Assembly: GCA_017550525.1 (NCBI GenBank)
Contig: JAFZOU010000037.1
Span: 1 to 64,000 of the forward strand
Direction of reading: 5' to 3'
DNA length: 64,000 bases
Source of the DNA: Bacteroidales bacterium
Lineage (GTDB): Bacteria > Bacteroidota > Bacteroidia > Bacteroidales > UBA932
A program made the translations under genes and the position numbers. Each line of letters opens with the position of its first letter. Within the stretch, counting starts at the first letter, position 1. Of this stretch, positions 53,242-61,524 are shown in pieces. The notes beneath the pieces were generated by a model. The model had not been told where the DNA came from, searched no databases, and saw nothing but the letters and a program-made list of their open reading frames with translations.

Positions 53242-54060
53242 TTATTTAATTGTTACCGTGGCATAGGTTGCACCGTACCCAGCCCAGTATCCGTAGGCCC
53301 CCTGCATGTTGGTTGGAGGGTTGGACGTAACGGGGAAAAGGCCTATTGTGCTTATGGTTGAAACCGCATCAAAACAGTCCCAGTAAGACCATATTATCTC
53401 TTCCACCGTGCAGAACTTTATGTGCACGGTCTCTCCCAACCTGTAGAGTGGTTTCCATTTCACGTTTGAGAGGGCCCAGCCGCGCATGACGGACACCGCC
53501 CCAGCCCTGTTGGACGCCGCCTGGCCGCTAAGAAGGGACGGATAATACATTTCCCCCTGCCCCTCAACCTTTGTAAAGAAGCGGTGATATCCTTCAGGGT
53601 CATTGAAATACGCCGTGACCACGTACATGGTATCGTGCTGCACGGATTTAGTCACCTCCACCTTGTCTAGCGGAACCGGCTCAGGAATACGTGTAGTGGC
53701 CTTTGCCACATGGTTTCCGTACATCACCTTGAGGGAATAACTGTGCCCCGCCACGCCTTTCATCACGTCCGTAGTATAGATAAGCGGCGGAAGATACCTG
53801 GTATCCTTCCTGGCCGATAATTCCACCTCCTCCCCGGTATTCTCATCCTTGACCGTAACATATGCCTTGTAGTACAGATGCTGGGCAAGGTCTTCCGGAA
53901 AAAGTTCCTGCTCCGTTGCAGCCACCGGTGAAGTCACCATCACCACAGGCGCGCCGTCGGAGTCTATCCAGCCCTCCACCACCAGGCGGTCCGAATCCCG
54001 GTATGGATAGGTTGTGGTGCAGGCCACGGCAAGGAATATGAGCGGAAGCAGCTTTTTCAT
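53242..54060 (-). CDS. DUF4249 lipoprotein
   Basis: 272 residues; lipobox FLAVAC. The DUF4249 start RLVVEGWIDSDGAPVVMVTSP and a beta-sandwich body are clear. DUF4249 proteins pair with TonB-dependent receptors across Bacteroidetes and are thought to act as surface partners. It follows the receptor gene by 2 bases. Confidence 0.85.
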   Translation of the reverse strand: MKKLLPLIFLAVACTTTYPYRDSDRLVVEGWIDSDGAPVVMVTSPVAATEQELFPEDLAQHLYYKAYVTVKDENTGEEVELSARKDTRYLPPLIYTTDVMKGVAGHSYSLKVMYGNHVAKATTRIPEPVPLDKVEVTKSVQHDTMYVVTAYFNDPEGYHRFFTKVEGQGEMYYPSLLSGQAASNRAGAVSVMRGWALSNVKWKPLYRLGETVHIKFCTVEEIIWSYWDCFDAVSTISTIGLFPVTSNPPTNMQGAYGYWAGYGATYATVTIK

Positions 54061-54062
54061 CG

Positions 54063-56048
54063 TCAGAATTTGTGGAAGTATGATATTGACGGCAGCCAGC
54101 GTATATAAAGGGTCATCGGCCCATAAGAAAAACCGTGTTTTTCGTTTACTTTCTTTGGCATCAGGAACATCACGTTCTTATAGCCAAGGGCATTATACAG
54201 GGCCACAGTGAGCCCGTTTCCGCGGCCGTCCGGCTGCCTGTGGAAGTAATATGACACGGAAAGGTCCAGCCTCATATACGGCTTCAGCCTGTAATAGTTC
54301 CTTGGAGACATTTCCGCCACAAGGGTTCCTCCCGTCATATAGAAGGACTCCGCCGCCGTGTAAGGCGTACCGGATGCAAGCACGAAGATTCCGCCGAAAT
54401 CCCATCGGCCCCGGGAATAATTACCCACGGCATTGAACTCATGGATGCGCTCATGGCCGGATGGATACGTAACCCCGTCAAATGTTCTGAGGGAGCGCGC
54501 AAGCGTGTAGTTCACCCACCCGGTAAAGTCTCCAGCCTGCTTGTGCAGCGTAAGGCAGAGCCCGAAATTGCGCCCGAACCCGTGAAGAAGGTATTTTGAG
54601 GTGGTGTAATCCGGGTCAAGGTAATCCAGGAGCGTCCCGGAATAATCCAGCTGTCCCGTAAGATGCCTGTAGAAGGCCGATACAGAGACGGAATACCTGT
54701 CGCTCAGGAAATTACGTCCCCATGAGGCCGATGCATGATATGACCCCTGCGGCTCCAGATCCTTCCCGGAAAGGTACCAGAATTCAATGGGAAGGCCGAT
54801 TGACGACACCCCCGTCTGGAAAAGGTTCTGCCGCTCCATCCCTCCAAGGAGTTCGAACTTTCCGGCGTGGCGGGCGTCCCAGACAAGGCGGAGCTGCGGG
54901 ATAAGGGCCGGATAGTTGGCGCCATCGGCCGAATGCCACCAGATGCCCTTCAGCGACGCCGACAGTTCCAGGGACGGAGTTATGGGCAGCGTATATTGCA
55001 CTTTGGCCGATGCCTCCAGCGCCGACTGGCTTTCATCGGCCGCCATCTGGGAGAGATCCTTGTTGCGGACCTGGGTCTGCTGAGGCCTGGAATGATGCCA
55101 CTCCACACGCGCTTCCCCCTCCCATCTTCCGGCGCTGATCGTAGCCGAATACCCGGCCGTGCCGAAAACAGAAGGGACATACATGTCGTAGATGTCATGG
55201 TTGAAATCGAAGGCCAGGTCCAGATGGGAGTAATAGAGCCTCTGGCGCAGTTCTCCCCAGTCCCATTTGTGGCGGTGGTGCACAGACCCCTTGTAATTCA
55301 TCCAGTCAAACTTAAGGCTGTAGCCGCCCCTGGAACTCTGGAAGTCTATATTGTCTCCGCCCATCATGAAATCGGCCCAGAAGCGGTCATTCTTTCCCGG
55401 CTCCCAGTACCACGTGATGTTGCCGTCGGTGAATCCGTACTTGAAGGAAAAGACGTCCAGCCTGAGGAAACTTCCGTAGAGGAGGTTTATGTACGAGCGC
55501 CGGGCCGATACAAACAGGGCGCTGTTTCGGCCTGTGGGTATATCCAGGGTGCCTTCGGCCTCAAAAAGGCTTGCCGAGAGTTGCCCTCGGAACTTCCCTG
55601 GAACACGTCCCGGAAGCTGCATGTCCACGGCGCCGCCTATGCGGTTGGCCCCTGAAGAGAAAGGGTAGAAGTTCATCCCCTCAAAATGGCTGGATATGAA
55701 GGTTGAAAACAGGCCCAAGATATGCGTGGAGCCATATATGGGCACCCCGTCTACGGAGACCAGCGAATGTGAGTTCTCCGTTCCAAGGATGTGGAGGCCG
55801 GCGTCAAGTTCAGATCCCGTTTCCACTCCGGGAAGAAGCTTCACAAAGCGGATGGGATCCGGCGTTCCGGTAATGGACGGGATGCGCCTCAGAAGATCCG
55901 TATTTACGCTTATGGGCATGGCCGGGCGTATCTCCAACATGGAGGAGTGGCGTTCCGACATGAGGACCGTGCTGTCCAGTTTCTCCTGAATCTGAACGGA
56001 GTCCGGCTGCTGCGCCAGAAGGAGCCCTATGAGGAAAAGCAGCCTCAT
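54063..56048 (-). CDS. TonB-dependent receptor (DUF4249-linked, short)
   Basis: 661 residues. A short signal peptide (MRLLFLIGLLLAQQ) leads directly into a plug (RRIPSITGTPDPIRFVKLLPG; SLVSVDGVPIYGSTHILG; ANRIGGAVDMQLPG) and a barrel ending WLPSISYFHKF. Most relatives carry an N-terminal carboxypeptidase-regulatory domain; this one lacks it. Ligand unknown. It overlaps the upstream lipoprotein by 4 bases. Confidence 0.88.
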   Translation of the reverse strand: MRLLFLIGLLLAQQPDSVQIQEKLDSTVLMSERHSSMLEIRPAMPISVNTDLLRRIPSITGTPDPIRFVKLLPGVETGSELDAGLHILGTENSHSLVSVDGVPIYGSTHILGLFSTFISSHFEGMNFYPFSSGANRIGGAVDMQLPGRVPGKFRGQLSASLFEAEGTLDIPTGRNSALFVSARRSYINLLYGSFLRLDVFSFKYGFTDGNITWYWEPGKNDRFWADFMMGGDNIDFQSSRGGYSLKFDWMNYKGSVHHRHKWDWGELRQRLYYSHLDLAFDFNHDIYDMYVPSVFGTAGYSATISAGRWEGEARVEWHHSRPQQTQVRNKDLSQMAADESQSALEASAKVQYTLPITPSLELSASLKGIWWHSADGANYPALIPQLRLVWDARHAGKFELLGGMERQNLFQTGVSSIGLPIEFWYLSGKDLEPQGSYHASASWGRNFLSDRYSVSVSAFYRHLTGQLDYSGTLLDYLDPDYTTSKYLLHGFGRNFGLCLTLHKQAGDFTGWVNYTLARSLRTFDGVTYPSGHERIHEFNAVGNYSRGRWDFGGIFVLASGTPYTAAESFYMTGGTLVAEMSPRNYYRLKPYMRLDLSVSYYFHRQPDGRGNGLTVALYNALGYKNVMFLMPKKVNEKHGFSYGPMTLYIRWLPSISYFHKF

Positions 56049-56929
56049 GATAGGATATGGGGCAGGATATGCTGCCAGGCCTGGACGAAGGACGCCGTTG
56101 TGTCGTCAAGGCCGCCGATGGCATTCCAGGCATCATCCAGGACATCCCCTTCATTGGTGAGGATTATGGTATCCCAGGTCCAGTAATCGTCGTAGCGGCT
56201 GTGAAGATGGAGCGGTCTCATACTCACCCTGGCCTGTGGAGTTGTGAGGTCTCCTTCATAGAAAACATCTACGTGGATGGCCGATGCCGCATCTTCCACA
56301 AGCGGAGTCACCTTCTCCTGAGAATCTTCATCGGCAATAGCCCTCAGAATATCCCAGAGGCGGAGAAGTTCCACGTTTCCACTCAGGCTTATGCCCTCCG
56401 GAAGCGTCACGCTCACTTGAACCAGATCCATTGGGCCGTCGGCCTTAAGAGTAGCAAGCGTTACGCCTTGGGAAGAAAGCGTTATATCGGCATGCATCTC
56501 CGTGCTGCTTACACTCAGGGGGGTGGCGGTAAACCTTATCCCGGTGGACTCTCCGGTAAAAATGCTTTCATCCTGAGTGAAAACGCCCACCTGCGTCCCA
56601 TCCCTGTACACCGTTACGGTGGCCTTGTTCCCGCTTCTTTCAATCCTTGCCTCAGAGGGCGTTCCGCCAGACGAGAAAGGAATCACATAGGACTCCTCAT
56701 CTGTTTCCGGCGCGGTAAGGATTGCGAGGTAAGCGGCATCAAGGGTGCGCATTTCATTGGCACGGACATACGGATCCAGATATTTCTGGAGTTCCTGTGA
56801 ACAGAGGTCCCACTGGGTTTTCTGCCAAAGGGATGTTGCCTTGAACTGCACTGGCGCCTGAGGAGCCTTGCCGCAGGAGAATAGCAGCGGCATGGCACAC
56901 AGAATCACGTATGAAAGGAGACGCCTCAT
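56045..56929 (-). CDS. Lipoprotein of unknown function
   Basis: 294 residues from ATG 56929 (MRRLLSYVILC), lipobox LLFSC. The middle (about 75-235) is beta-rich with repeated strands (KATVTVYRDG, ITLSSQGVTLATLKADG), the end is helical. No domain recognised. A -7-like TATCTTCG lies 7 bases upstream of the start. It overlaps the receptor gene and is probably part of the receptor/DUF4249 operon. Confidence 0.7.
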   Translation of the reverse strand: MRRLLSYVILCAMPLLFSCGKAPQAPVQFKATSLWQKTQWDLCSQELQKYLDPYVRANEMRTLDAAYLAILTAPETDEESYVIPFSSGGTPSEARIERSGNKATVTVYRDGTQVGVFTQDESIFTGESTGIRFTATPLSVSSTEMHADITLSSQGVTLATLKADGPMDLVQVSVTLPEGISLSGNVELLRLWDILRAIADEDSQEKVTPLVEDAASAIHVDVFYEGDLTTPQARVSMRPLHLHSRYDDYWTWDTIILTNEGDVLDDAWNAIGGLDDTTASFVQAWQHILPHILS

Positions 56930-56953
56930 CAATATGCGAAGATACAAATAATA

Positions 56954-58132
56954 TTAGAAAACCTTGCCCAGCCCGCGGAAGAACCATTTGAAGTTCCTTT
57001 GCCAGGCCGGATAATCGGCTATCATCTCCGGGGTCAGTTCATAACAGTTTTCCAGGTCATCCACTATAAACTGCTTTACCTGGGCGGCAACGCCGCAGTC
57101 ATAAAAAAACAGGTTGCTTTCATAGTTGGAAACCATTGAAAGGACATCGAGGTTTATGGATCCGACGGCCGAAAGATAATCGTCCACAACCATAAGCTTG
57201 GCGTGGTCAAACTGGTCCGTACGCATAAGGATATGCACCCCGGCCTTTACCATATCATCAAAGTACACCCTTTCGAACGGCACCACTACCGCTGCAGGAG
57301 AGTCCTTGTGCTCCGGAATAACGATTCTTACGTCCACGCCACGGAGGGCCGCATTCACAAGTGCATCGGCAAACTCCTTGGGAGGCTTGAAATAAGGCGT
57401 CTTGGCATAAAAATAGTGCCTGGCATGCTCCAGGGCCCATAAATACGCCTTAAGGCTCAAGTGGTCTTTCTCTTTTGGATCCTCATCTACTGACTGGACA
57501 ATTACACCCCCCTCGTATGGCTCTGCCACTTTTGTTTCATAGGCCGATGGCTTCCCGTGACGGCGCGCCCACATCTTGGCGAAGGCCTTCTCCATCTTCT
57601 CCACAACAGGGCCACGGAGACGCACCACCATATCATCCCAGTCGCAGAAATAGTCTCTGGCCACGTTCATTCCTCCCGTATAGCCCACGGTGCCGTCCAC
57701 AAGCACGTATTTCTGGTGGTTGCGAGGCCTCAGGGGCAGGAACGGATGATGTTTTACGGATACTCCGCTTTTCTTCATACGGTCTACGAAGTCCGCCCTG
57801 GTTGTGAAATCTTCGGCAATAAACTGCACCTCAACCCCGTCCAGGGCCTTCAGGCGCAAGGCGGTGCGTATGACGTTGCCGGCAAAATCGGCATCAAAGA
57901 TAAAGAACTCCATATGGATGCTTTTCTTTGCCGCCATAATGTCGTCCTGCAAAAGCAGGAACTGTTCCGGGCTACTGGGGAGCAGTTCCACAAGATTTCC
58001 TTCCGTGGGTTCCCTTTCCGGGAGCGTGGACAGCATCTGCGCCAAAGGCAGGTATTCCTCCCGAATCTGCGCCTGCAGGGCAAGCGGAATCAGGAGGAAT
58101 GCCGTAACCGATATACAGAATGCCCGTTTCAA
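56954..58132 (-). CDS. Phospholipase D family protein, cardiolipin synthase-like
   Basis: 392 residues. Two HKD motifs are complete: NHQKYVLVDGTVGYTGG (about 145-160) and FDHAKLMVVDDYLSAVGS (about 310-328). Layout and C-terminal YPAWQRNFKWFFRGLG resemble bacterial cardiolipin synthases, but in place of the two N-terminal membrane helices there is a signal peptide (LIPLALQAQ), so it probably acts in the periplasm. Interestingly a free two-helix PLDc_N-like protein is encoded at 12266, though far away. Confidence 0.85.
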   Translation of the reverse strand: MKRAFCISVTAFLLIPLALQAQIREEYLPLAQMLSTLPEREPTEGNLVELLPSSPEQFLLLQDDIMAAKKSIHMEFFIFDADFAGNVIRTALRLKALDGVEVQFIAEDFTTRADFVDRMKKSGVSVKHHPFLPLRPRNHQKYVLVDGTVGYTGGMNVARDYFCDWDDMVVRLRGPVVEKMEKAFAKMWARRHGKPSAYETKVAEPYEGGVIVQSVDEDPKEKDHLSLKAYLWALEHARHYFYAKTPYFKPPKEFADALVNAALRGVDVRIVIPEHKDSPAAVVVPFERVYFDDMVKAGVHILMRTDQFDHAKLMVVDDYLSAVGSINLDVLSMVSNYESNLFFYDCGVAAQVKQFIVDDLENCYELTPEMIADYPAWQRNFKWFFRGLGKVF

Positions 58133-60226
58133 CTACATGCCGGTGTTGTGCATTATGAAGGAGTAGATATCGGCCTGCTCCTCAAGCACTTTGGCAAGGG
58201 GCTTGCCGCCGCCGTGGCCCGCCTTGGAGTCTATCCTGATGAGCTGCGGCTTGTCCCCGGAATTGCATTCCTGAAGGGTTGCGGCAAACTTGAAGGAATG
58301 GGCGGGGACCACCCTGTCGTCGTGGTCGGCGGTGGTGACAAGCGTTGCGGGATAGGCCGTTCCGGGCTTCAGGTTATGGAGCGGGGAATATCCAAGGAGA
58401 TAGCGGAACATTTCCTCCGAATCCTCTGATGTGCCGTAATCCGGGGCCCAGTTCCAGCCGATAGTGAACTTGTGGTAGCGGAGCATATCCATAACGCCCA
58501 CCTGGGGAATTGCAACTGCATACAACTCGGGTCTTTGCGTCATACAGGCGCCAACCAGCAGGCCGCCGTTGGAGCCGCCCACGATGGCAAGTTTCTGAGA
58601 ACTTGTGTAGCCGTTTGCGATGAGCCATTCAGCCGCGCCGATGAAGTCGTCAAACACGTTCTGCTTGTTCATCTTGGTACCCGCAAGGTGCCAGGCCTCG
58701 CCGTACTCTCCGCCGCCGCGAAGGTTCACCTGAGCGTAGATGCCGCCGGCCTCAAGATAAGGCACCCTCATTGAGCTGAATGACGGGGAAAGTGAGATGT
58801 CAAAGCCGCCGTAGCCGTAGAGGTAAACGGGGTTGGAACCGTCCAGTCTGATGCCCTTCTTATAGGTTAGGAACATGGGGATGCGGGTGCCGTCCTTGGA
58901 GGGGAAGAACACCTGGACGGTTTCAAAGCCGGAAAGGTCAAAAGCGGTCTTGGGCTGCTTATACACAATGCTGTCGCCGGTTTCTATGTTCCAGAAATAG
59001 ATGGTTCCGGGGGTGGTGAAACTGGAATAGGAATAGTAGCACCATGGCTCTCCAAGCTTTGCGCTGAAGGAAGCGCTGCCAACGCCCGGAAGGTGCAGCT
59101 CCTCTACACGGCGGCCGTCATGGCGGTCATAGAGGTAGGCGTGCGTGGAGGCGTCCTTGGAGTAATTTGCAATGATGAAGCCGTCCGTTATGAAGGACAC
59201 GCCGTCAAGGACGCAGTCCCATTCAGGGATGAGGTCTTTCCACACTTTTGGATTGCCGATGGTTGTGACCACCAGCTTGTTCATGGGGGCATCCACGTTG
59301 GTAAAGAGGTAAATCAGTTCGCCGTCCGTCTCCACGGGGTAGCAGGCGTTCTTCATATCCTTTGTAATCTGGACAAACGGGGAATCGGCCTTCCTTAAAT
59401 CCTTGACATAGAGATTATTGCCGATATCGGCCCCGTCCTCGTAGAGGAAGCCCATGGTCTCAGCCTCGTTGACCGTGAACTGGTAGAAGCGGAGGGGCTC
59501 GGCCGGATTCTCAAAGAACAGGACGTCTTCCGACTGGGGCGTGCCGATCTTATGGTAGTAAATCTTGTGGCCCTCGTTCTTGCCGCTGTAGGCGTGGTCC
59601 TCGCCGGGGCGGTCATACGCGCTGTAGTAGAAGCCGTCTCCGCACCAGGCCGCCTCAGTGAACTTGGCCCACTCTATGTGGTCCGGAAGGAGTTCCTTTG
59701 TACGGGCGTCCATGACGTAGATTTCCTCCCAGTCAGAGCCGCTGCGGGAGATGGTGTAGGCCATGTATCGGCCATCATTTGAAAAATAGCAGCCCTTCAG
59801 GGCAACAGTGCCGTCTTCGGAAAGGGTGTTGGGGTCCAGGAAAACCACCGGGACATCCTCCGGAGATTCCATCTCATAGAGGACGCTCTGGTTCTGGAGG
59901 CCGTTGTTCTTATAGATGTACCACTTGCCGTTTTTCTCGTGGAAAGGAACGCCAACCTTCTCATAGTTGGCCACTTCCTTTAGGCGCTTCAGGAGTTTCT
60001 CCCGGCCAGGGAGGCGCTTGAGGTAATAGTCAGTCACCTTGTTCTGGGCCTTCACCCACGCGGCGGTTTCTTCGGAGGAATCGTCCTCCAGCCAGCGGTA
60101 AGGGTCCGGAACCTCTGTGCCGAAATAAGTATCTACAGTGTTGTCTTTGCGCGTTACCACAGGCTTGGGTGCGCAGGCGTCAAATACAATTGCTGCCATC
60201 AGGAATAGAATCAGTGAACGTTTCAT
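58133..60226 (-). CDS. Prolyl oligopeptidase (S9A), lipoprotein
   Basis: 697 residues from ATG 60226; the open extension to 60355 has no signal. Lipobox FDAC. The N-terminal beta-propeller (about 70-430; RKDNTVDTYFGTEVPDPYRWLED start) and the C-terminal alpha/beta hydrolase with Ser in VGGSNGGLL, Asp in TTADHDDRVVP and His in SKAGHGGGKP are present. It cleaves short peptides after proline. Envelope-anchored, as are many Bacteroidetes homologs. It shares no operon with the S46 enzyme but could act on the same peptides. Confidence 0.93.
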   Translation of the reverse strand: MKRSLILFLMAAIVFDACAPKPVVTRKDNTVDTYFGTEVPDPYRWLEDDSSEETAAWVKAQNKVTDYYLKRLPGREKLLKRLKEVANYEKVGVPFHEKNGKWYIYKNNGLQNQSVLYEMESPEDVPVVFLDPNTLSEDGTVALKGCYFSNDGRYMAYTISRSGSDWEEIYVMDARTKELLPDHIEWAKFTEAAWCGDGFYYSAYDRPGEDHAYSGKNEGHKIYYHKIGTPQSEDVLFFENPAEPLRFYQFTVNEAETMGFLYEDGADIGNNLYVKDLRKADSPFVQITKDMKNACYPVETDGELIYLFTNVDAPMNKLVVTTIGNPKVWKDLIPEWDCVLDGVSFITDGFIIANYSKDASTHAYLYDRHDGRRVEELHLPGVGSASFSAKLGEPWCYYSYSSFTTPGTIYFWNIETGDSIVYKQPKTAFDLSGFETVQVFFPSKDGTRIPMFLTYKKGIRLDGSNPVYLYGYGGFDISLSPSFSSMRVPYLEAGGIYAQVNLRGGGEYGEAWHLAGTKMNKQNVFDDFIGAAEWLIANGYTSSQKLAIVGGSNGGLLVGACMTQRPELYAVAIPQVGVMDMLRYHKFTIGWNWAPDYGTSEDSEEMFRYLLGYSPLHNLKPGTAYPATLVTTADHDDRVVPAHSFKFAATLQECNSGDKPQLIRIDSKAGHGGGKPLAKVLEEQADIYSFIMHNTGM

Positions 60227-60231
60227 ATTCC

Positions 60232-60239
60232 CAAAGATA
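60232..60239 (-). promoter_or_regulatory. -7 box abutting the S9A gene (leaderless)
   Basis: Perfect TATCTTTG on the minus strand ending 5 bases before start codon 60226. A TTG is present only 12 bases upstream, so the -33 is unclear. Confidence 0.55.
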
Positions 60240-60283
60240 GTGAAATTGCGGCAATTAATGAAATTTCCGGTGGGAATCCGGTA

Positions 60284-60397
60284 GGCGGTGGAGGTTAAGT
60301 TGCTGATACGTAGCCATTTGCAGAGTTGTTTGGGATTACCAGTAATCCCAAACAATTCTATAAATAATTGACACTGAGTAGATTAGCTTCCACCGCC
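60284..60397. mobile_element. MITE-like element, copy A
   Basis: A 114-bp element with 15-bp terminal inverted repeats (GGCGGTGGAGGTTAA and TTAGCTTCCACCGCC, two mismatches) and a perfect inner hairpin TTGTTTGGGATTAC-CA-GTAATCCCAAACAA. A second copy lies at 61391-61496. No coding capacity. Target-site duplications are not obvious. Confidence 0.7.
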
Positions 60398-60812
60398 GTT
60401 ATTGTCAGTTACTTGAAAATCGTCAAGGGGTTATTGACGATTCTGCGACACCAATTCTTCAGCAAGATGCTGAAGTTTTCAATATCATCTTCAATATATC
60501 TTGGACTCATCACATGTGCATCATCGACAAAGTGAAAGGTGATGCAAAGAAAGGTCTTTTCTTTGCCAGAAAGTCGCTGGATAATAATTGGGGAAGAGCA
60601 GTACTTCTGAACTTCCTCTCAACAGACCTCTACGAGCGCCAGGGCGCAGCTCCGTACGATTTCACGTTCCTTCCAGGGAAAGAGAGGTATCAGGAGGCCG
60701 AGTTGAAAGATGCCCTGATTGAACACATCACCCGGTTTCTGGTTGAATTGGGCAATGGATTCTCTTATGTCAACTGCCGCCACCTCGGGGCCCGAGATAG
60801 CGGCAGTTTTTC
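60398..60812 (+). pseudogene. Remnant of a YhcG/DUF1016 PDDEXK nuclease gene
   Basis: The frame through ATG 60514 continues upstream without stop to about 60385 (QLLENRQGVIDDSATPILQ, then NIISWTHH-like sequence). SWTHHMCIIDKVK, then YAR-type and LNFLSTDLYERQG, then ELKDALIEHITRFLVELGNG are the C-terminal DUF1016 region. The N-terminal part (about 150 residues) is missing, the 5' end runs into MITE copy A, and the 3' end is broken by a dispersed repeat at 60813, so I call it a pseudogene. Functional YhcG proteins are about 350 residues and are often found with restriction systems. Confidence 0.7.
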
Positions 60813-60841
60813 TGTCATCCTGAGGCGAAGCCGAAGAATCT
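60813..60841. repeat. Single arm of the GTCATCCTGAGG dispersed repeat
   Basis: TGTCATCCTGAGGCGAAG followed by CCGAAGAATCT; same family as the palindrome at 37525-37588. It abuts the 3' end of the YhcG remnant and reaches the stop of the lipoprotein at 60840. Confidence 0.6.
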
Positions 60842-61247
60842 ACTTTACCCTCACAAAGTGCCGGTAATCAGAGCCCCACGAACCTTTGGAGTAAGTGGTG
60901 CCCTCCTTCTGCCATTCCATCTCATTTGATGTCAGCTTCACAAGCTTGTAGGTGACATTGCTGTAGTCCGACATCGACGGGTTAATGGTAATGGTCCCCT
61001 TGTTAATCAGGTCGATGGCATAGTGGCCGCTGTAGTCGTGAGATTCGCCACTTAAGGCATCATATACGTGAAGCTGATAACCATTGTTCCCGTCAAAGGT
61101 GTACTCTACGGAGCCGTCCATTGCAAAGACCGCTGGGTCGTACTGCTCGGACCAGGTGCCCTCCAGCTTATTCACATCGATCTTATTACACCCACACAGC
61201 CCGGCCACCAGCAGCGCTGCGCAAACAAAACTTAAGATCTTTCTCAT
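60840..61247 (-). CDS. Small lipocalin-like lipoprotein
   Basis: 135 residues from ATG 61247 (61250 is also possible); lipobox GLCGC. The mature part, NKLEGTWSEQYDPAVFAMDG, then YTFDGNNGYQLHVYD, fits the lipocalin-like beta-barrel lipoproteins common in Bacteroidetes (about 120-150 residues). Ligand unknown. A -7 box TATATTTG (61277-61270) would give a leader of about 18 nt. It sits inside a decayed region between two MITE copies. Confidence 0.75.
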   Translation of the reverse strand: MRKILSFVCAALLVAGLCGCNKIDVNKLEGTWSEQYDPAVFAMDGSVEYTFDGNNGYQLHVYDALSGESHDYSGHYAIDLINKGTITINPSMSDYSNVTYKLVKLTSNEMEWQKEGTTYSKGSWGSDYRHFVRVK

Positions 61248-61313
61248 CATATCATTCAAATTATTGTACAAATATAATCCAAAAGACGCAATTCCTTGCA
61301 TCTGAATGGCGAT

Positions 61314-61367
61314 TATTCATTCTTCAGCGCCTCCGCCGGATTGGTTCTGGCCGCTTTTGGGGTCTAC
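61314..61367 (-). pseudogene. C-terminal tail of an ABC transporter permease (FtsX/MacB type)
   Basis: The minus strand reads AARTNPAEALKNE then stop at 61314-61316, the typical end of FtsX-like permeases. Just before it the frame breaks: GTAGACCCC reads as VDP only if one A of the run of four at 61355-61358 is removed. Nothing upstream belongs to this gene; MITE copy B follows after about 25 bases. A fragment left by deletion. Confidence 0.5.
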
Positions 61368-61390
61368 CAGAGGATGGGACAAATACCGAG

Positions 61391-61496
61391 TGGAGGCTAA
61401 GTTGCTGATATATAGTCATTTGCAGAGTTCTTTGGGATTACAGGTAATACCAAAGAACCGTATAAATGATTGATAATTAGCTTATTAAGCTCCACC
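61391..61496. mobile_element. MITE-like element, copy B
   Basis: A 106-bp relative of the element at 60284, with ends GTGGAGGCTAA / TTAAGCTCCAC and inner hairpin TTCTTTGGGATTAC-AG-GTAATACCAAAGAA. The third stem pair differs from copy A (G-C there, C-G here), a compensatory change. Confidence 0.7.
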
Positions 61497-61524
61497 GCGT
61501 CGGCATTACAATGCTGCGGAAAAC

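Noticed and set aside
60514..60867. Independent small gene of 117 codons
   Set aside because: The same frame continues upstream with conserved DUF1016 sequence and ends in a dispersed repeat, so it is a fragment.
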